Of a stretch of 64,000 nt of DNA, positions 44,072 through 53,497 are shown in pieces. A model generated the notes under the pieces. The model saw only the letters and a program-made list of their open reading frames with translations, was not told the origin of the DNA and searched no databases. Both the position numbers and the translations under genes were made by a program. The DNA is taken from assembly GCA_964653145.1 (NCBI GenBank), contig CAZZCG010000004.1, forward strand, positions 124,001 through 188,000, given 5' to 3'. Origin of the DNA: Pseudocalidococcus sp964653145 (lineage in GTDB: Bacteria > Cyanobacteriota > Cyanobacteriia > Thermosynechococcales > Thermosynechococcaceae). Numbering within the stretch: the stretch's first letter is position 1; the number at the start of each line of letters is the position of its first letter.

Positions 44072-44160
44072 AAAAAGGGAGAAAGATTTATGAGAGAGAA
44101 TTAAATCTTCCTTAACATTCTAGCCCAATCCCCGAGCGCGATCCCTATGGTTCTCAGGAC

Positions 44161-45219
44161 TTAATCTCCTTTAGAGGTCAAGGCCAATTGAACCAGGCGA
44201 TCCACCAAGTTAGGAAACGGAATTCCGGATTGTTCCCACAGTTGCGGATACATACTCAAGGCGGTAAACCCAGGTAGGGTATTAACTTCATTAATCAGCA
44301 CTTGGCCGGTGTCTTCCAGATAAAAGAAATCCATTCGGGCTAAACCCGCCGCGCCAATTGCCTGAAACGCCCTGAGAGCCATGGCCTGGATTTGCTCAAC
44401 AATGGCCTGGGGTAAATTTGCCGGAATAATTAAATTTGCCCGCCCATCGGTATATTTGGTTTCGTAGTCATAGAACTCGCTACTGTAGGTAATTTCGCCA
44501 ATCACCGAAGCCTGGGGAGTCTCATTGCCAAGGACAGCGCATTCCACTTCCCGGGCGTTCACTCCAGCTTCCACAATAATTCGACTGTCATAGCTGGCGG
44601 CTTGATCCAGGGCAGTCGTGAGTTGTTCCCGGTTTTTAACCTTGGCAATACCCACAGATGAGCCTAAATTGGCTGGTTTGACGAAGCAGGGATAGCCCAG
44701 TTCCGATTCAATGCGAGTGCAGAGGCCTTCAAATCGGCAGGGATCAGACCAGATTTCATTGCGACTAACCGGTAAATATTTGACCTGGGCCAGGCCTGCC
44801 GCCGCAAACACCGCCTTCATCAAAATTTTGTCCATTCCCACCGCCGAGGCCGCCACACCAGAGCCGACAAAGGGCCGCTGCATCAGTGTGAACAACCCCT
44901 GAACCGTGCCATCCTCTCCATTGGGGCCGTGGAGAATTGGAAACCAGACATCAATATCTGTGACTTCCGGGGGAAAGTTCCAAGGAGTCCCAGGCCCCGA
45001 TTCAGCCAAACTTAGGGCTTTGCCAGTTTTCAGAATGTCTTGCGCGGTTGCCACCCCAGACCAGGCCCCGCCTTTGTCGATATAGAGGGGCAGGAGTTCG
45101 TATTTGCTGTCATTGGGGGCGGTGGTTAAACCTTTGGCAATGGCCTGGGCCGAAATAATGGAAACCTCATGCTCCCCAGAACGCCCTCCAAAGACTAATC
45201 CAACCTGAATTCGCTCCAT
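44161..45219 (-). CDS. ddl: D-alanine-D-alanine ligase
   Basis: 352 residues. ATP-grasp enzyme making the D-Ala-D-Ala dipeptide of peptidoglycan. Signatures: VGLVFGGRSGEHEVSIISA at the N-terminus, HGPNGEDGTVQGLF, FVKPANLGSSVGIAKVKN, and ARMDFFYLEDTGQVLINEVN followed by TLPGFTALSMYP. Partners in the pathway, alr and dapL, are elsewhere in the window. Confidence 0.97.
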   Translation of the reverse strand: MERIQVGLVFGGRSGEHEVSIISAQAIAKGLTTAPNDSKYELLPLYIDKGGAWSGVATAQDILKTGKALSLAESGPGTPWNFPPEVTDIDVWFPILHGPNGEDGTVQGLFTLMQRPFVGSGVAASAVGMDKILMKAVFAAAGLAQVKYLPVSRNEIWSDPCRFEGLCTRIESELGYPCFVKPANLGSSVGIAKVKNREQLTTALDQAASYDSRIIVEAGVNAREVECAVLGNETPQASVIGEITYSSEFYDYETKYTDGRANLIIPANLPQAIVEQIQAMALRAFQAIGAAGLARMDFFYLEDTGQVLINEVNTLPGFTALSMYPQLWEQSGIPFPNLVDRLVQLALTSKGD

Positions 45220-45354
45220 GCCCCTACCCTAATTCCTGCAGCACTAACCCAGCTTATTACAGTCTTGGCCTGGGAATGGGATGTGGCCAGGTTCGCAAAC
45301 TGGTGTGGATCAGCCGCAAGCGAATCCTGCCGATGAATTTTGGATAGTTTATGT

Positions 45355-45564
45355 TTACTTTTTCTTGGTTTGGGGCGTTTCCGGTTGGAGTTCACTCAAG
45401 CGAAAGGTCACTAGCTTATCCCAGTTGCCCCCTTCAAATAAAACCGCAGCTTTACCGTCTGTAATTCGCTGCACCAGGCCCTGGAATCCAAAGTAGGTAT
45501 CCCCCGGATTGATGACCTTGACAACAGTTCCGGGCAGAATCAAGGTTTGCGACAAACTAGCCAT
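45355..45564 (-). CDS. ndhS: NAD(P)H-quinone oxidoreductase subunit S
   Basis: 69 residues. SH3-like subunit of the photosynthetic NDH-1 complex that helps dock ferredoxin for cyclic electron flow and respiration. Diagnostic segment: VVKVINPGDTYFGFQGLVQR then DGKAAVLFEGGNWDKLVTFR. It lies 135 bp upstream of ddl on the same strand. Confidence 0.93.
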   Translation of the reverse strand: MASLSQTLILPGTVVKVINPGDTYFGFQGLVQRITDGKAAVLFEGGNWDKLVTFRLSELQPETPQTKKK

Positions 45565-45885
45565 AGTTGTGGTTCCAGTAATTGCAAGTAAAACATTAGG
45601 ACCTGCCTTAGCTTAAACCGTGGCCTGGGATCGGGAAAAGCCTCAATCTATAGGATCCCCAAATCAGTCGTAGCTTAAATCACAAAGAGCGAATGTCAAG
45701 AAATCCTGACATAAATCTGCTGGTTAGCCAATTTTGGGGATCAATTGCTTAACAGAACTTGACGTATCTGGGGATCGCCACCCAAACTGAACTCAATCTG
45801 AATCTCTAAGACACTCATAATTCAACCTTTTTTCAAGTGATTGTCCTGTTGTCAGATTTAACCTCGATTAATTAGGAGGTGTTTT
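45565..45885. other. 321-bp divergent intergenic region ndhS / DUF4912 gene
   Basis: No gene supported. It contains a small inverted repeat TGTCA-N8-TGACA at 45694-45711 that could be an operator, and a near-ideal Shine-Dalgarno AGGAGG at 45874-45879 for the gene starting at 45886. Confidence 0.5.
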
Positions 45886-47142
45886 ATGCCTAAAGAACAA
45901 CCCCCCTTGGAAGACATGACCCTGCGTCAATTGCGGCGTGTGGCCAGTGAATTCCAGGTTTCTCGGTACAGCCGTATGCGCAAAGACCAACTTTTAGACG
46001 CGATCCGTGAAAAACAAGTTGTTGTTCCTGCGGTCAGCCAACCCGTCCCCCCTAAATTGGAGTCTCAAGAAAAAGTGGAAGCTGCAAAATTTGATCTCGG
46101 GCCTGCTGTTGATTTAGATGATGCCTTAGCGACGGTTGATGAGGGCCTGGGGGATTTGCCGGGTGGTTATGGCGAAAGTCGAATTGTCCTCATGCCCCGG
46201 GATCCCCAATGGGCCTACACCTACTGGGATGTTCCCAACGAACACCGGGAAGAACTGCGGCGACAGGGCGGGCAACAACTGGCGTTACGGATTTACGATG
46301 CCACCAATGTTAATCTGGACAGCCAAATTCCCCACAGCGTTCAAGAGTATCCCGCTGATGAACTAGCCCGGGAGTGGTACTTACCCATTCCTGTCAGTGA
46401 CCGCGACTACATTGTCGAAATTGGCTACCGGTGTGCTGATGGGCGTTGGTTGGCCTTAGCTCGCTCTGCCCCCGTGCGGATTCCCCCCACCTATCCCTCT
46501 GATTGGATTTGGGATCAGTTCATTACCGTGGATTGGGATTTAGACCTACGGGGTAAAACCCTGTTCAATTTGGGAACACCCGAAACCGTAGCCCCTGAAG
46601 CAGAAGCAAGCCCGATTTACGACAACATCTTTGGCCTGGCCCAGGGTGTGGAAGCGCAACGGGTGGCTGGATCACTCTTTGGTTCCATGCAAATGCTGCC
46701 CACCTCGGCGGAAATGTTGCCCTCCCAAGCCATTAGTTCCTATGTTTTTCCTTCGGGTGTAGGTCTGTGGGCGGTGCCAACGGCCTCTGGATTAACCATG
46801 TCCGGTGTCGGCTTGTCGGCCTCTGCTCCCCCGATCAAACCTCGGCAGTTCTGGTTGGTGGCTGATGCAGAATTGATTGTCTATGGCGCCACTGAGCCTG
46901 ATGCAACTGTGACCATTGGTGGAAAAGTGATCGAGCTCAGTCCCGATGGCACCTTCCGCTTCCAAATGTCTTTCCAAGATGGCTTAATTGACTTTCCGAT
47001 CAAAGCCGTCGCCGCAGATGGTGAGCAAAACCGAGAAATTCACATGAAATTCACACGGGAAACTCCAGCCCGGCGGACCAATACTAAGGCTGAAGCGGCC
47101 CAGGAATGGTTTGTGGATGGCGAGTGGAAAGCCCCGGTCTAA
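45886..47142 (+). CDS. DUF4912 protein with Rho N-terminal-like domain
   Basis: 418 residues. Residues ~8-42 resemble the Rho transcription-termination factor N-terminal (SAP-like) domain: DMTLRQLRRVASEFQVSRYS then MRKDQLLDAIREK. Residues ~95-205 form DUF4912, a beta-sandwich (LMPRDPQWAYTYWDVPNEHR, LRIYDAT, YIVEIGYRCADGRW). The C-terminal ~90 residues are an Ig-like domain (ADAELIVYGATEPDATVTIGG in segments). The family is common in cyanobacteria but has no known function. Strong ribosome site and terminator suggest good expression. Confidence 0.82.
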   Translation: MPKEQPPLEDMTLRQLRRVASEFQVSRYSRMRKDQLLDAIREKQVVVPAVSQPVPPKLESQEKVEAAKFDLGPAVDLDDALATVDEGLGDLPGGYGESRIVLMPRDPQWAYTYWDVPNEHREELRRQGGQQLALRIYDATNVNLDSQIPHSVQEYPADELAREWYLPIPVSDRDYIVEIGYRCADGRWLALARSAPVRIPPTYPSDWIWDQFITVDWDLDLRGKTLFNLGTPETVAPEAEASPIYDNIFGLAQGVEAQRVAGSLFGSMQMLPTSAEMLPSQAISSYVFPSGVGLWAVPTASGLTMSGVGLSASAPPIKPRQFWLVADAELIVYGATEPDATVTIGGKVIELSPDGTFRFQMSFQDGLIDFPIKAVAADGEQNREIHMKFTRETPARRTNTKAEAAQEWFVDGEWKAPV

Positions 47143-47181
47143 GATTGCCTAAAGCCTGAAAACCCTTAAGAACTTGACTAG

Positions 47182-47204
47182 CCCTGGATCTTCCGGGGTT
47201 TTTT
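47182..47204 (+). terminator. Rho-independent terminator after the DUF4912 gene
   Basis: CCCTGG (47182-47187) pairs with CCGGGG (47193-47198), one G-U pair, 5-nt loop, followed by six T residues. Confidence 0.8.
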
Positions 47205-47378
47205 AATGTCGAGATATTCGAGCTTTGAGTTCTATTGCTCATCTCGTAAACATAATCTATTGATCACATCAAGTCTTTTGGATTTTTACATTCGATAGAA
47301 AATATGAATGAGTTGACCAGGCGGAAAATTGAACAAGGTTTCAACCGGGAATTACAGGCTTAATTTCTGAACTTAAAT

Positions 47379-49163
47379 TTAAGAACGAGCGGCAGATTTT
47401 TTACGGGTGGTTTTCGTCTTACTTGGGTTTGTTTTGTCCTTAAGGGAATGGCGGATTTCCGTGGCCTGGGCCAAGAGAGCGGCGGCAAAGTCCAAAACTG
47501 GTTGATTTGTATCGCCCCCAGCCAGTTTGGCCAATTCTTCTGCCCGTTGGTCGATGTTCAGGGGATAGATACTGACAGTTGTTTGTTGCGTTGTCTCTGC
47601 GACCTGTTTTTCAACGTGGAAATGGGTATCAGCGAGGGCAGCGATAATTGGTTGATGGGTGACACAGAGAACTTGATGTTGTTGGGCCAGATGGTAGAGC
47701 TTTTCACCGATGGCTTGGGCGACTCGGCCGGATACACCGACATCAATTTCATCAAAGATCAGGGTATTGACTGTTTCAATGGTGGCAAAACAGGCCCGCA
47801 ATGCCAGCAAAAATCGGCTCATTTCTCCACCGGAGGCGGTTTCACTCAAGGGCTGGAGGGGTTGACCAGGGTTAGGACTAAAAAGAAAGTTAATGAGGTC
47901 TGCACCGTGGCTCGTGGCAGAGATGGGTTGAAGTTGGGCCTGGAATTGGACCCGTTCCATGGCAAGGGGATGAAGTTCTTGAACCAGTTGTTGACCCAGT
48001 TGTTGCGCGGTAACCAATCGGAGTTGATGGAGTTCGGCACAGGCCTGGTGGAGGTGAGTTTCCGCGGCCTGGAGTTGGGCATTGAGTTCATCTTGGCTCG
48101 TGGTTGTGGCCAGGAGGGCTTTGAAATCCGTCTCAATCTTGGCCTGGTAAGTGATTGCATCTCGAAGGGTGGGGCCGTATTTTCGCAAAATTTGTTTTAG
48201 GTGGGCGATCCGATCGGTTACATCTTCTAAACGCTGGGGGTCGCCATCCAGACCATCGGTATAGTTTCTCAGTTGCCGACTTGCGGTTTCAATTTGGCAT
48301 AAGGCCGCTTCCACCAGTTCTTGGATGGGGGCAATGCTGGCATCGTATTGCTGCATTTCCTGGAGTAAACCCGCCGCTTCCCCAACTAAATCCACACTGG
48401 CCGGGCCCCGTTCCTGTTCGCAAAGGCATTGATAGGCGCGAAGACTTTGGCTGCGTAGCTGTTCAAGGTGGTTTAGGCGGCGAAATTCCTCCTCCAGATG
48501 TTCCAACTCATCCACATCCTCGAGATTTGCCAAGCGTAATTCTTGTAATTGAAATTTATAAAGATCCAGTTGCTGTAACCGTTGTTGTTCCCCTTGACGC
48601 GCATCCAGTTGAGACTGGCGGAGGGTTTGCCAAGCACCATAGGCAGCAGCTACAGTTTGACGGGCAGTTACCACCTCAGCTCCCCCAAAGCTATCCAACC
48701 AATCCCGCTGCACCCCGGCCTGGAGAATTTGACTGGCTTGGCCTTGGGCGGTAATGGCGACGACTAAATCCCGCAGGGCCTGGAGCTGTTGCCGGTTGAC
48801 CAAGACCCCATTCACCCGTGAACGACTCCGCAGACTGCCTCCGGCCAAGGATAGTTCGCGACTACAGACTAGGGTTTCATCGAGGGGATCAAGTTCTGCT
48901 GTTGCCAACCAGGCTTGTAATGGAGGTGTGAGGGAGAACGTAGCTTCAATTAACGTTCGCAGCGGGGTTGTGTCATTGGTGGGATTGTTAACGGTCCGGA
49001 TCACACGACTGGATAATTTGCCACCCAAGACGCCGTCAATAGCATCAAGAATAATTGACTTGCCTGCCCCAGTTTCCCCCGTTAACACATTGAGTCCCGG
49101 GCCAAAATTCACCTCAAGCTGATCAATGAGGGCAAAATTCTCAATCCGTAAACTGACTAGCAT
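47379..49163 (-). CDS. recN: DNA repair protein RecN
   Basis: 594 residues from the ATG at 49163 (MLVSLRIENFALIDQLEV). SMC-like ATPase acting early in double-strand-break repair. Walker A GETGAGKS at residues 29-36, ABC signature ETASGGEMSRFLLALR, Walker B VNTLIFDEIDVGVSG, and a central coiled coil. The first 23 bp overlap the end of the upstream GTPase gene (stop at 49141), indicating co-translation. The C-terminal ~25 residues are a basic Lys/Thr-rich tail. An open extension upstream to 49340 is not conserved protein. Confidence 0.96.
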   Translation of the reverse strand: MLVSLRIENFALIDQLEVNFGPGLNVLTGETGAGKSIILDAIDGVLGGKLSSRVIRTVNNPTNDTTPLRTLIEATFSLTPPLQAWLATAELDPLDETLVCSRELSLAGGSLRSRSRVNGVLVNRQQLQALRDLVVAITAQGQASQILQAGVQRDWLDSFGGAEVVTARQTVAAAYGAWQTLRQSQLDARQGEQQRLQQLDLYKFQLQELRLANLEDVDELEHLEEEFRRLNHLEQLRSQSLRAYQCLCEQERGPASVDLVGEAAGLLQEMQQYDASIAPIQELVEAALCQIETASRQLRNYTDGLDGDPQRLEDVTDRIAHLKQILRKYGPTLRDAITYQAKIETDFKALLATTTSQDELNAQLQAAETHLHQACAELHQLRLVTAQQLGQQLVQELHPLAMERVQFQAQLQPISATSHGADLINFLFSPNPGQPLQPLSETASGGEMSRFLLALRACFATIETVNTLIFDEIDVGVSGRVAQAIGEKLYHLAQQHQVLCVTHQPIIAALADTHFHVEKQVAETTQQTTVSIYPLNIDQRAEELAKLAGGDTNQPVLDFAAALLAQATEIRHSLKDKTNPSKTKTTRKKSAARS

Positions 49164-50394
49164 TGGCCTGGGTAAGGGTCGCGGGTTCCGGTAGCCCCAT
49201 CGTAACCGATTGTTCTGGCAAGGCAGCCTCCAGGCCTGGGATGGTGAGCGGATATCCTGCTTGGACATGACGGTGAAGAATCCCGGTGAGTGCATAGAGC
49301 CCCCAGGCCCCAAACCCCAATTGCGTGAGTCCAAGACCAATGCCCCCCCAGGCCGATTCCGAAAATCCCCCCAGCATCCCGATTTCGCCAGTCAATACCA
49401 GGCCAAGAGTAATCCAAAGAATTTTTTGCCAAACTTGACCACTGGCTGGAGGCGTTAGGGGAATGCCATAGAACTTGCAGCAAAACCGTACCCAGCCAAA
49501 ACTGCCCAGCAACCCCACTAACCCATCAACCCAGATCCAAGGGAAGAGACTAATGCTGAGCCCCAGCAGCAGCACCCCCACCAACGATTGATTGGGCAAG
49601 GACTGAGCCAACAACGCTGTACCCAGGTTTTTTTCAATCTCCTGGGCCTGGTTGAGAACCTGGAGACACCGGGAAGAAACGGCCTGATGTTGCAACCAAT
49701 GGCCTAGCTTCAGGATGAGCGGGTCTACGGCAGGGGGATTAACCTGTGTCTCAGCATTACCTGCAGGAGCCGCACTGACCAGGATGATGTTATCCCTAGA
49801 GATTGCCGCCCCGAAACCCGCTTGCCGTAGTTGATGTTCCAGATCGGTGTTTGACCAGGCCGGGTAAAGATCCTGCTTGTTGGAGATCAGGAACACCGGC
49901 AACTTCAGGGTCTGTAGGCGGGCCAGTGCCGATAATTCTAGGGGATTCAGCGGCCCCGCGGTGACGAACAACACTAAGTCCGATTGTTGGGCTACCTCCC
50001 AGGCCATGGCGGCGCGGGTCTCTCCATCAACCTCATCCAGGCCTGGGGTATCGGTCAAATCTAAGGCATAGGAATTTCCGTCCAGAAGGAATTGCCAACG
50101 GACGGAGTGGGGCCAAGGGGTAACCCCGTGGAGAGGGCCAGTCAGAAATTGGGGTTGGCCGAGGAGCGCATTGATCAACGCTGATTTACCCCGACTCACC
50201 TGCCCCAGAAGCACCACCCGCCAAACTGGAACTGCCAGTTTTTTCTCTAGGTTGACGAGTTCTCCCCAAATCGTGGCCTGGTGGGGATGATGGAGTTGAT
50301 GCCAGGCAATCAACTGCTGTAACTGGGCCTGGGTTTGTTGCAGTTCAGATGGAGGACTTACCACGGACAGAGGCGATTCTGAGACTTTTTCCAT
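49141..50394 (-). CDS. Membrane-associated Era/dynamin-like GTPase
   Basis: 417 residues. G1 GQVSRGKS at residues 64-71, G3 LDLTDTPGLDEVDG, G4 ISNKQD, a typical small-GTPase core with a helical N-terminus. The C-terminal ~150 residues hold several hydrophobic helices (LVGVLLLGLSISLFPWIWV, ILWITLGLVLTGEIGMLGG, LGLTQLGFGAWGLYAL), so it should sit on a membrane. Cyanobacterial relatives of this kind are uncharacterised. Co-directional with and overlapping recN. Confidence 0.85.
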   Translation of the reverse strand: MEKVSESPLSVVSPPSELQQTQAQLQQLIAWHQLHHPHQATIWGELVNLEKKLAVPVWRVVLLGQVSRGKSALINALLGQPQFLTGPLHGVTPWPHSVRWQFLLDGNSYALDLTDTPGLDEVDGETRAAMAWEVAQQSDLVLFVTAGPLNPLELSALARLQTLKLPVFLISNKQDLYPAWSNTDLEHQLRQAGFGAAISRDNIILVSAAPAGNAETQVNPPAVDPLILKLGHWLQHQAVSSRCLQVLNQAQEIEKNLGTALLAQSLPNQSLVGVLLLGLSISLFPWIWVDGLVGLLGSFGWVRFCCKFYGIPLTPPASGQVWQKILWITLGLVLTGEIGMLGGFSESAWGGIGLGLTQLGFGAWGLYALTGILHRHVQAGYPLTIPGLEAALPEQSVTMGLPEPATLTQANASQFTD

Positions 50395-50590
50395 TTTTAC
50401 CCATTGTCATTTCCCAAAAAAATAGAACACATCCATGCTGACAACCGTAACGCCTCGCATTTGTTGAGTACCTTAGCTGGAAAGACACAACCATCAAGCT
50501 CGGCCAAGGGGAAAACTGAAGGCTGTTGCAAAGTAAAACTGACTAAACTAAAAGTCTGATTCACCATTTTGGTCAACTCTAAATTACCCT

Positions 50591-51940
50591 ATGCCTCACC
50601 TTGCCCAGCCCCCAGAGCAGTTAGCGGAACACTTCAAGGCCCTCAGCCAGAGTCTTTTAAATGAACTCCAGGCCCAGGAACATCTCTACTTAACGCTACG
50701 GGGCGAAACCAGCGACTTTATCCGCTTTACCCAGGCCAAGGTTAGACAAATCGGCACTGTGATGGATGCCAGCCTCAGTCTTAACTTGATTGCCCAGGAT
50801 CGCTCAGCCCAGGCAAGTATTCCCTGCACCGGAATCCTCGAAAGCGATTTAGCCTTGGGACGCGTCACCCTAGAGCTCCTACGCCAAGAACTTCCAGAAC
50901 TACCTCCGGATCCCTACCTTGTCCTGCCCCAAAATTCAGGCTCCAGTTTTCAAATCCATCCCGGTCACCTCTTAGCCCCAGAAACCGCTGTCCCGGAAAT
51001 CCTCACCCCTGTCCAGAATTTGGACTTCACCGGCCTATACGCCGCTGGCCTGGTCTATGTCGGCAATAGTAATTCCACGGGACAACACCATTGGTTCGCA
51101 ACGGAAAGTTTCACCCTGGATTACTCTTTGATTACACCCACCGGTAAGGCCGTAAAAGCGATCCAGGCCGGGGATACTTGGTCCGCAGAACGCTATCACG
51201 CCCAAATAGAAGCCGCCCGTGGGCAACTGCAAATTCTTGAGCAACCCGTCAAAACTATTACCCCTGGTCAATACCGTACCTATTTAGCCCCCGCTGCCAC
51301 CGCAGAGTTAGTTGGAATGTTGTCCTGGGGAGCCGTGAGTGAGTCTGCCCTCCGTCAGGGAGAGAGTGCCTTTGCACCTTTGCGGGAGGGGAAACATCTC
51401 TCAGAGCAGTTCAGTCTCACTGAAAACTTCAGCCAAGGTCGCGTCCCGCGCTTTAACAGTCAAGGTGAAATTGCCCCAGAACAATTACCAATTCTTTGCC
51501 AAGGTAAATTAGTCAATACCCTCATTAATAGCCGGACTGCAAAGGAATATGGCCTGGAGAGTAATGGGGCAGACATCGGTGAAGCCTTGCGCTCTCCAGA
51601 AATTACCCCTGGCACCCTCAATGAAGCCGAGATTCTCAACACCCTAGGGACAGGACTCTACCTGAGTAATCTGCACTATCTGAATTGGAGTGACCGCCCC
51701 AAGGGACGGATTACCGGGATGACCCGCTATGCCTGCTTTTGGGTAGACCAAGGCGAGATTATTGCCCCAATTCAAGACCTTCGCTTCGATGACAGCTTGT
51801 ATCGATTTTGGGGCGAGAACTTAATTGGTCTTACAGCTACCCCCGACTACATTGCCAACACGGATACCTACGAACATCGGGCGTTGGGGGGGAGCTTTGT
51901 CCCAGGGGCGTTAATCGCCGACTTCACATTTACCCTTTAG
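50591..51940 (+). CDS. TldD/PmbA family protein (TldE-like)
   Basis: 449 residues. Belongs to the TldD/TldE (PmbA) modulators of DNA gyrase and peptide maturation. TldE subunits lack the HExxxH zinc motif of TldD, and none is seen here. Family segments: GETSDFIRFTQAKVRQIG, ITGMTRYACFWVDQGEI, FWGENLIGLTATPDYI, ALGGSFVPGALIADFTF. Its TldD partner is not in this window. Divergent from the GTPase gene. Confidence 0.85.
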   Translation: MPHLAQPPEQLAEHFKALSQSLLNELQAQEHLYLTLRGETSDFIRFTQAKVRQIGTVMDASLSLNLIAQDRSAQASIPCTGILESDLALGRVTLELLRQELPELPPDPYLVLPQNSGSSFQIHPGHLLAPETAVPEILTPVQNLDFTGLYAAGLVYVGNSNSTGQHHWFATESFTLDYSLITPTGKAVKAIQAGDTWSAERYHAQIEAARGQLQILEQPVKTITPGQYRTYLAPAATAELVGMLSWGAVSESALRQGESAFAPLREGKHLSEQFSLTENFSQGRVPRFNSQGEIAPEQLPILCQGKLVNTLINSRTAKEYGLESNGADIGEALRSPEITPGTLNEAEILNTLGTGLYLSNLHYLNWSDRPKGRITGMTRYACFWVDQGEIIAPIQDLRFDDSLYRFWGENLIGLTATPDYIANTDTYEHRALGGSFVPGALIADFTFTL

Positions 51941-52012
51941 GTCATCCGTCAACCCAAAACTGGCCTCAGGGTGGCAGTGCTAGACTCAAAATGCTGCCTC
52001 TGAGACCCTGGA

Positions 52013-52897
52013 ATGCTCCTTCCCCCTGGATTTCGCCGTCAGTCACAACTCACAGACTTGGGTCGGGTCGCCTACGCAATAGCAGACCCACTGCAAACCT
52101 CCGTTGAGGCACCCCCAGAAACTCTTCTCTTTCTCCATGGCTTTGGGGGTGGTTCCTCCAGCTATGAATGGTCTCTGGTTTATCCTGCCTTTGCTGCAAC
52201 CCATCAGGTGATTGCCCCGGATTTAGTTGGCTGGGGCGACTCCGAACATCCACGGCAATCCTATACCGATGCCGATTATCTGGGTTTGATTGAAACCTTG
52301 ATCACTGAGTTTACCCAGGCCCGGCCAATTACCGTCATTGCATCATCACTGACAGCGGCCTTGGTGATTCGGGCAGCCGTGGCGATCCCAGAGAGACTAA
52401 AGCGGCTGATTCTATTTCATCCCAGTGGCTTGAGTGACTTTGGTGAGGATTTTCGCTCCAGTTTCTTAGCCCAAATGATCGCAATCCCTGGCCTGGATCA
52501 AGTGGTGTATTGGTTTGGGATTGCTACGGAATTTGGTATTCAAACCTTCATGGCCCAGCGTCAATTTGCCGATTCCGACTGCATTAGTCCAGCGATGATC
52601 CAAGCCTATCTGCGCTCTGCGGAGATGGAAAATGCAGACTGTGCGGCCTTGTCCTTTGTCCGGGGGGATTTATGCTTTGACCTGACAGATTATCTACCCG
52701 CCCTTGCAGTCCCCACCTATGTTCTTTGGGGTAGTCAGGCTCAACTGTCTCCATTGAGTCTTGGCCAGGCCCTGATGCCCTTAAATCCCCAGGCCCTACG
52801 CGACTTTATTGTCATTACCCAGGTTGGTTTAACCCCGCAATTGGAATGTCCAGCAACCACCATTGGTCTGATTCATCGGTGTTTAGCGGCGGCCTAG
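52013..52897 (+). CDS. Alpha/beta-hydrolase fold protein with degraded catalytic sites
   Basis: 294 residues with the usual HGFGGGSSSYEWS oxyanion loop, DLVGWGDS and the cap region. The nucleophile elbow reads IASSLTAAL instead of GxSxG. The acid position reads LWGSQAQL where Asp is usual (WGxxD). The catalytic His region GHxPxxExP reads GLTPQLECP with Leu in place of His. The fold therefore seems intact but the triad is not. It may be a binding protein or pseudoenzyme. Located between tldE-like and DUF3887 genes. Confidence 0.8.
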   Translation: MLLPPGFRRQSQLTDLGRVAYAIADPLQTSVEAPPETLLFLHGFGGGSSSYEWSLVYPAFAATHQVIAPDLVGWGDSEHPRQSYTDADYLGLIETLITEFTQARPITVIASSLTAALVIRAAVAIPERLKRLILFHPSGLSDFGEDFRSSFLAQMIAIPGLDQVVYWFGIATEFGIQTFMAQRQFADSDCISPAMIQAYLRSAEMENADCAALSFVRGDLCFDLTDYLPALAVPTYVLWGSQAQLSPLSLGQALMPLNPQALRDFIVITQVGLTPQLECPATTIGLIHRCLAAA

Positions 52898-52905
52898 AAG
52901 AGGGT

Positions 52906-53394
52906 TCAATTGGCCGGTGGGGGTTGGACAGACAGATCGTCAGCAGAGGCAGGAAAGTCAATGCCGACAATTTTTCGATCCTGATTAAAAATCAGAATTA
53001 AGTCATCGGTGAGGTTGGCAAATTGAATGTTCACCACCACCACTTCTCCCTCGACTCGACTGCCAATGCGCTGCTTAAAATCTCCAGTTTCCTTGAGAAA
53101 GGCGCGACTTTTGTGCATTAACACCCGCGGCGGATTTTCACTTTGGGTTTGGGGAGCTAGAAATGTCCAGGCCTGGTCAAACTTTTGGGCAAAGAGGGCA
53201 TCCACAAAGGCTTCAGCATTGGCCTGGAGTTGACCGGGGGTTGGGGGATTTTGTTCAGCTTCAGCCAAGTAGAATGTTGAGCCTCCCTGGGGATGGGCCA
53301 AAACCAGGCCTGGGGTAAATACCGCCATCAAAACACCAGTAACACCAACAAGCTGCTGCCAATTCTTCATACTCACTCCCGCTGATGTGGACAT
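52906..53394 (-). CDS. DUF3887-type periplasmic protein
   Basis: 162 residues. Signal peptide: LVGVTGVLMAVFTPGLVLAH. The mature part (NAEAFVDALFAQKFDQAWTF, EGEVVVVNIQFANLTDDLIL) matches DUF3887, a domain fused to alpha/beta hydrolases and found alone in cyanobacteria. Function unknown. Convergent with the hydrolase-fold gene, 8 bp apart, which is interesting because DUF3887 often accompanies hydrolases. Confidence 0.7.
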   Translation of the reverse strand: MSTSAGVSMKNWQQLVGVTGVLMAVFTPGLVLAHPQGGSTFYLAEAEQNPPTPGQLQANAEAFVDALFAQKFDQAWTFLAPQTQSENPPRVLMHKSRAFLKETGDFKQRIGSRVEGEVVVVNIQFANLTDDLILIFNQDRKIVGIDFPASADDLSVQPPPAN

Positions 53395-53497
53395 GAACCC
53401 TCTGACAGTAGCTTAGGCGAAATAGTTGCCCAGGACTAGGGACAGGATTATTTCAACCCTAGAACTTTGTAAGATTGGGACGAACCATTGGAAAACC

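Noticed and set aside
45694..45711. TGTCA-N8-TGACA inverted repeat as a definite operator
   Set aside because: Arms are only 5 bp and no regulator with this site is known to me; kept only as a remark in the intergenic entry.
47448..48200. A 250-codon plus-strand open frame opposite recN
   Set aside because: It is antisense to a well-supported recN and its translation has no recognisable domain; GC-rich coding DNA commonly yields such shadows.
49164..49340. 59-codon N-terminal extension of recN
   Set aside because: RecN proteins begin with the LRIENFALI segment; the extension lies inside the upstream GTPase gene and shows no conservation features.
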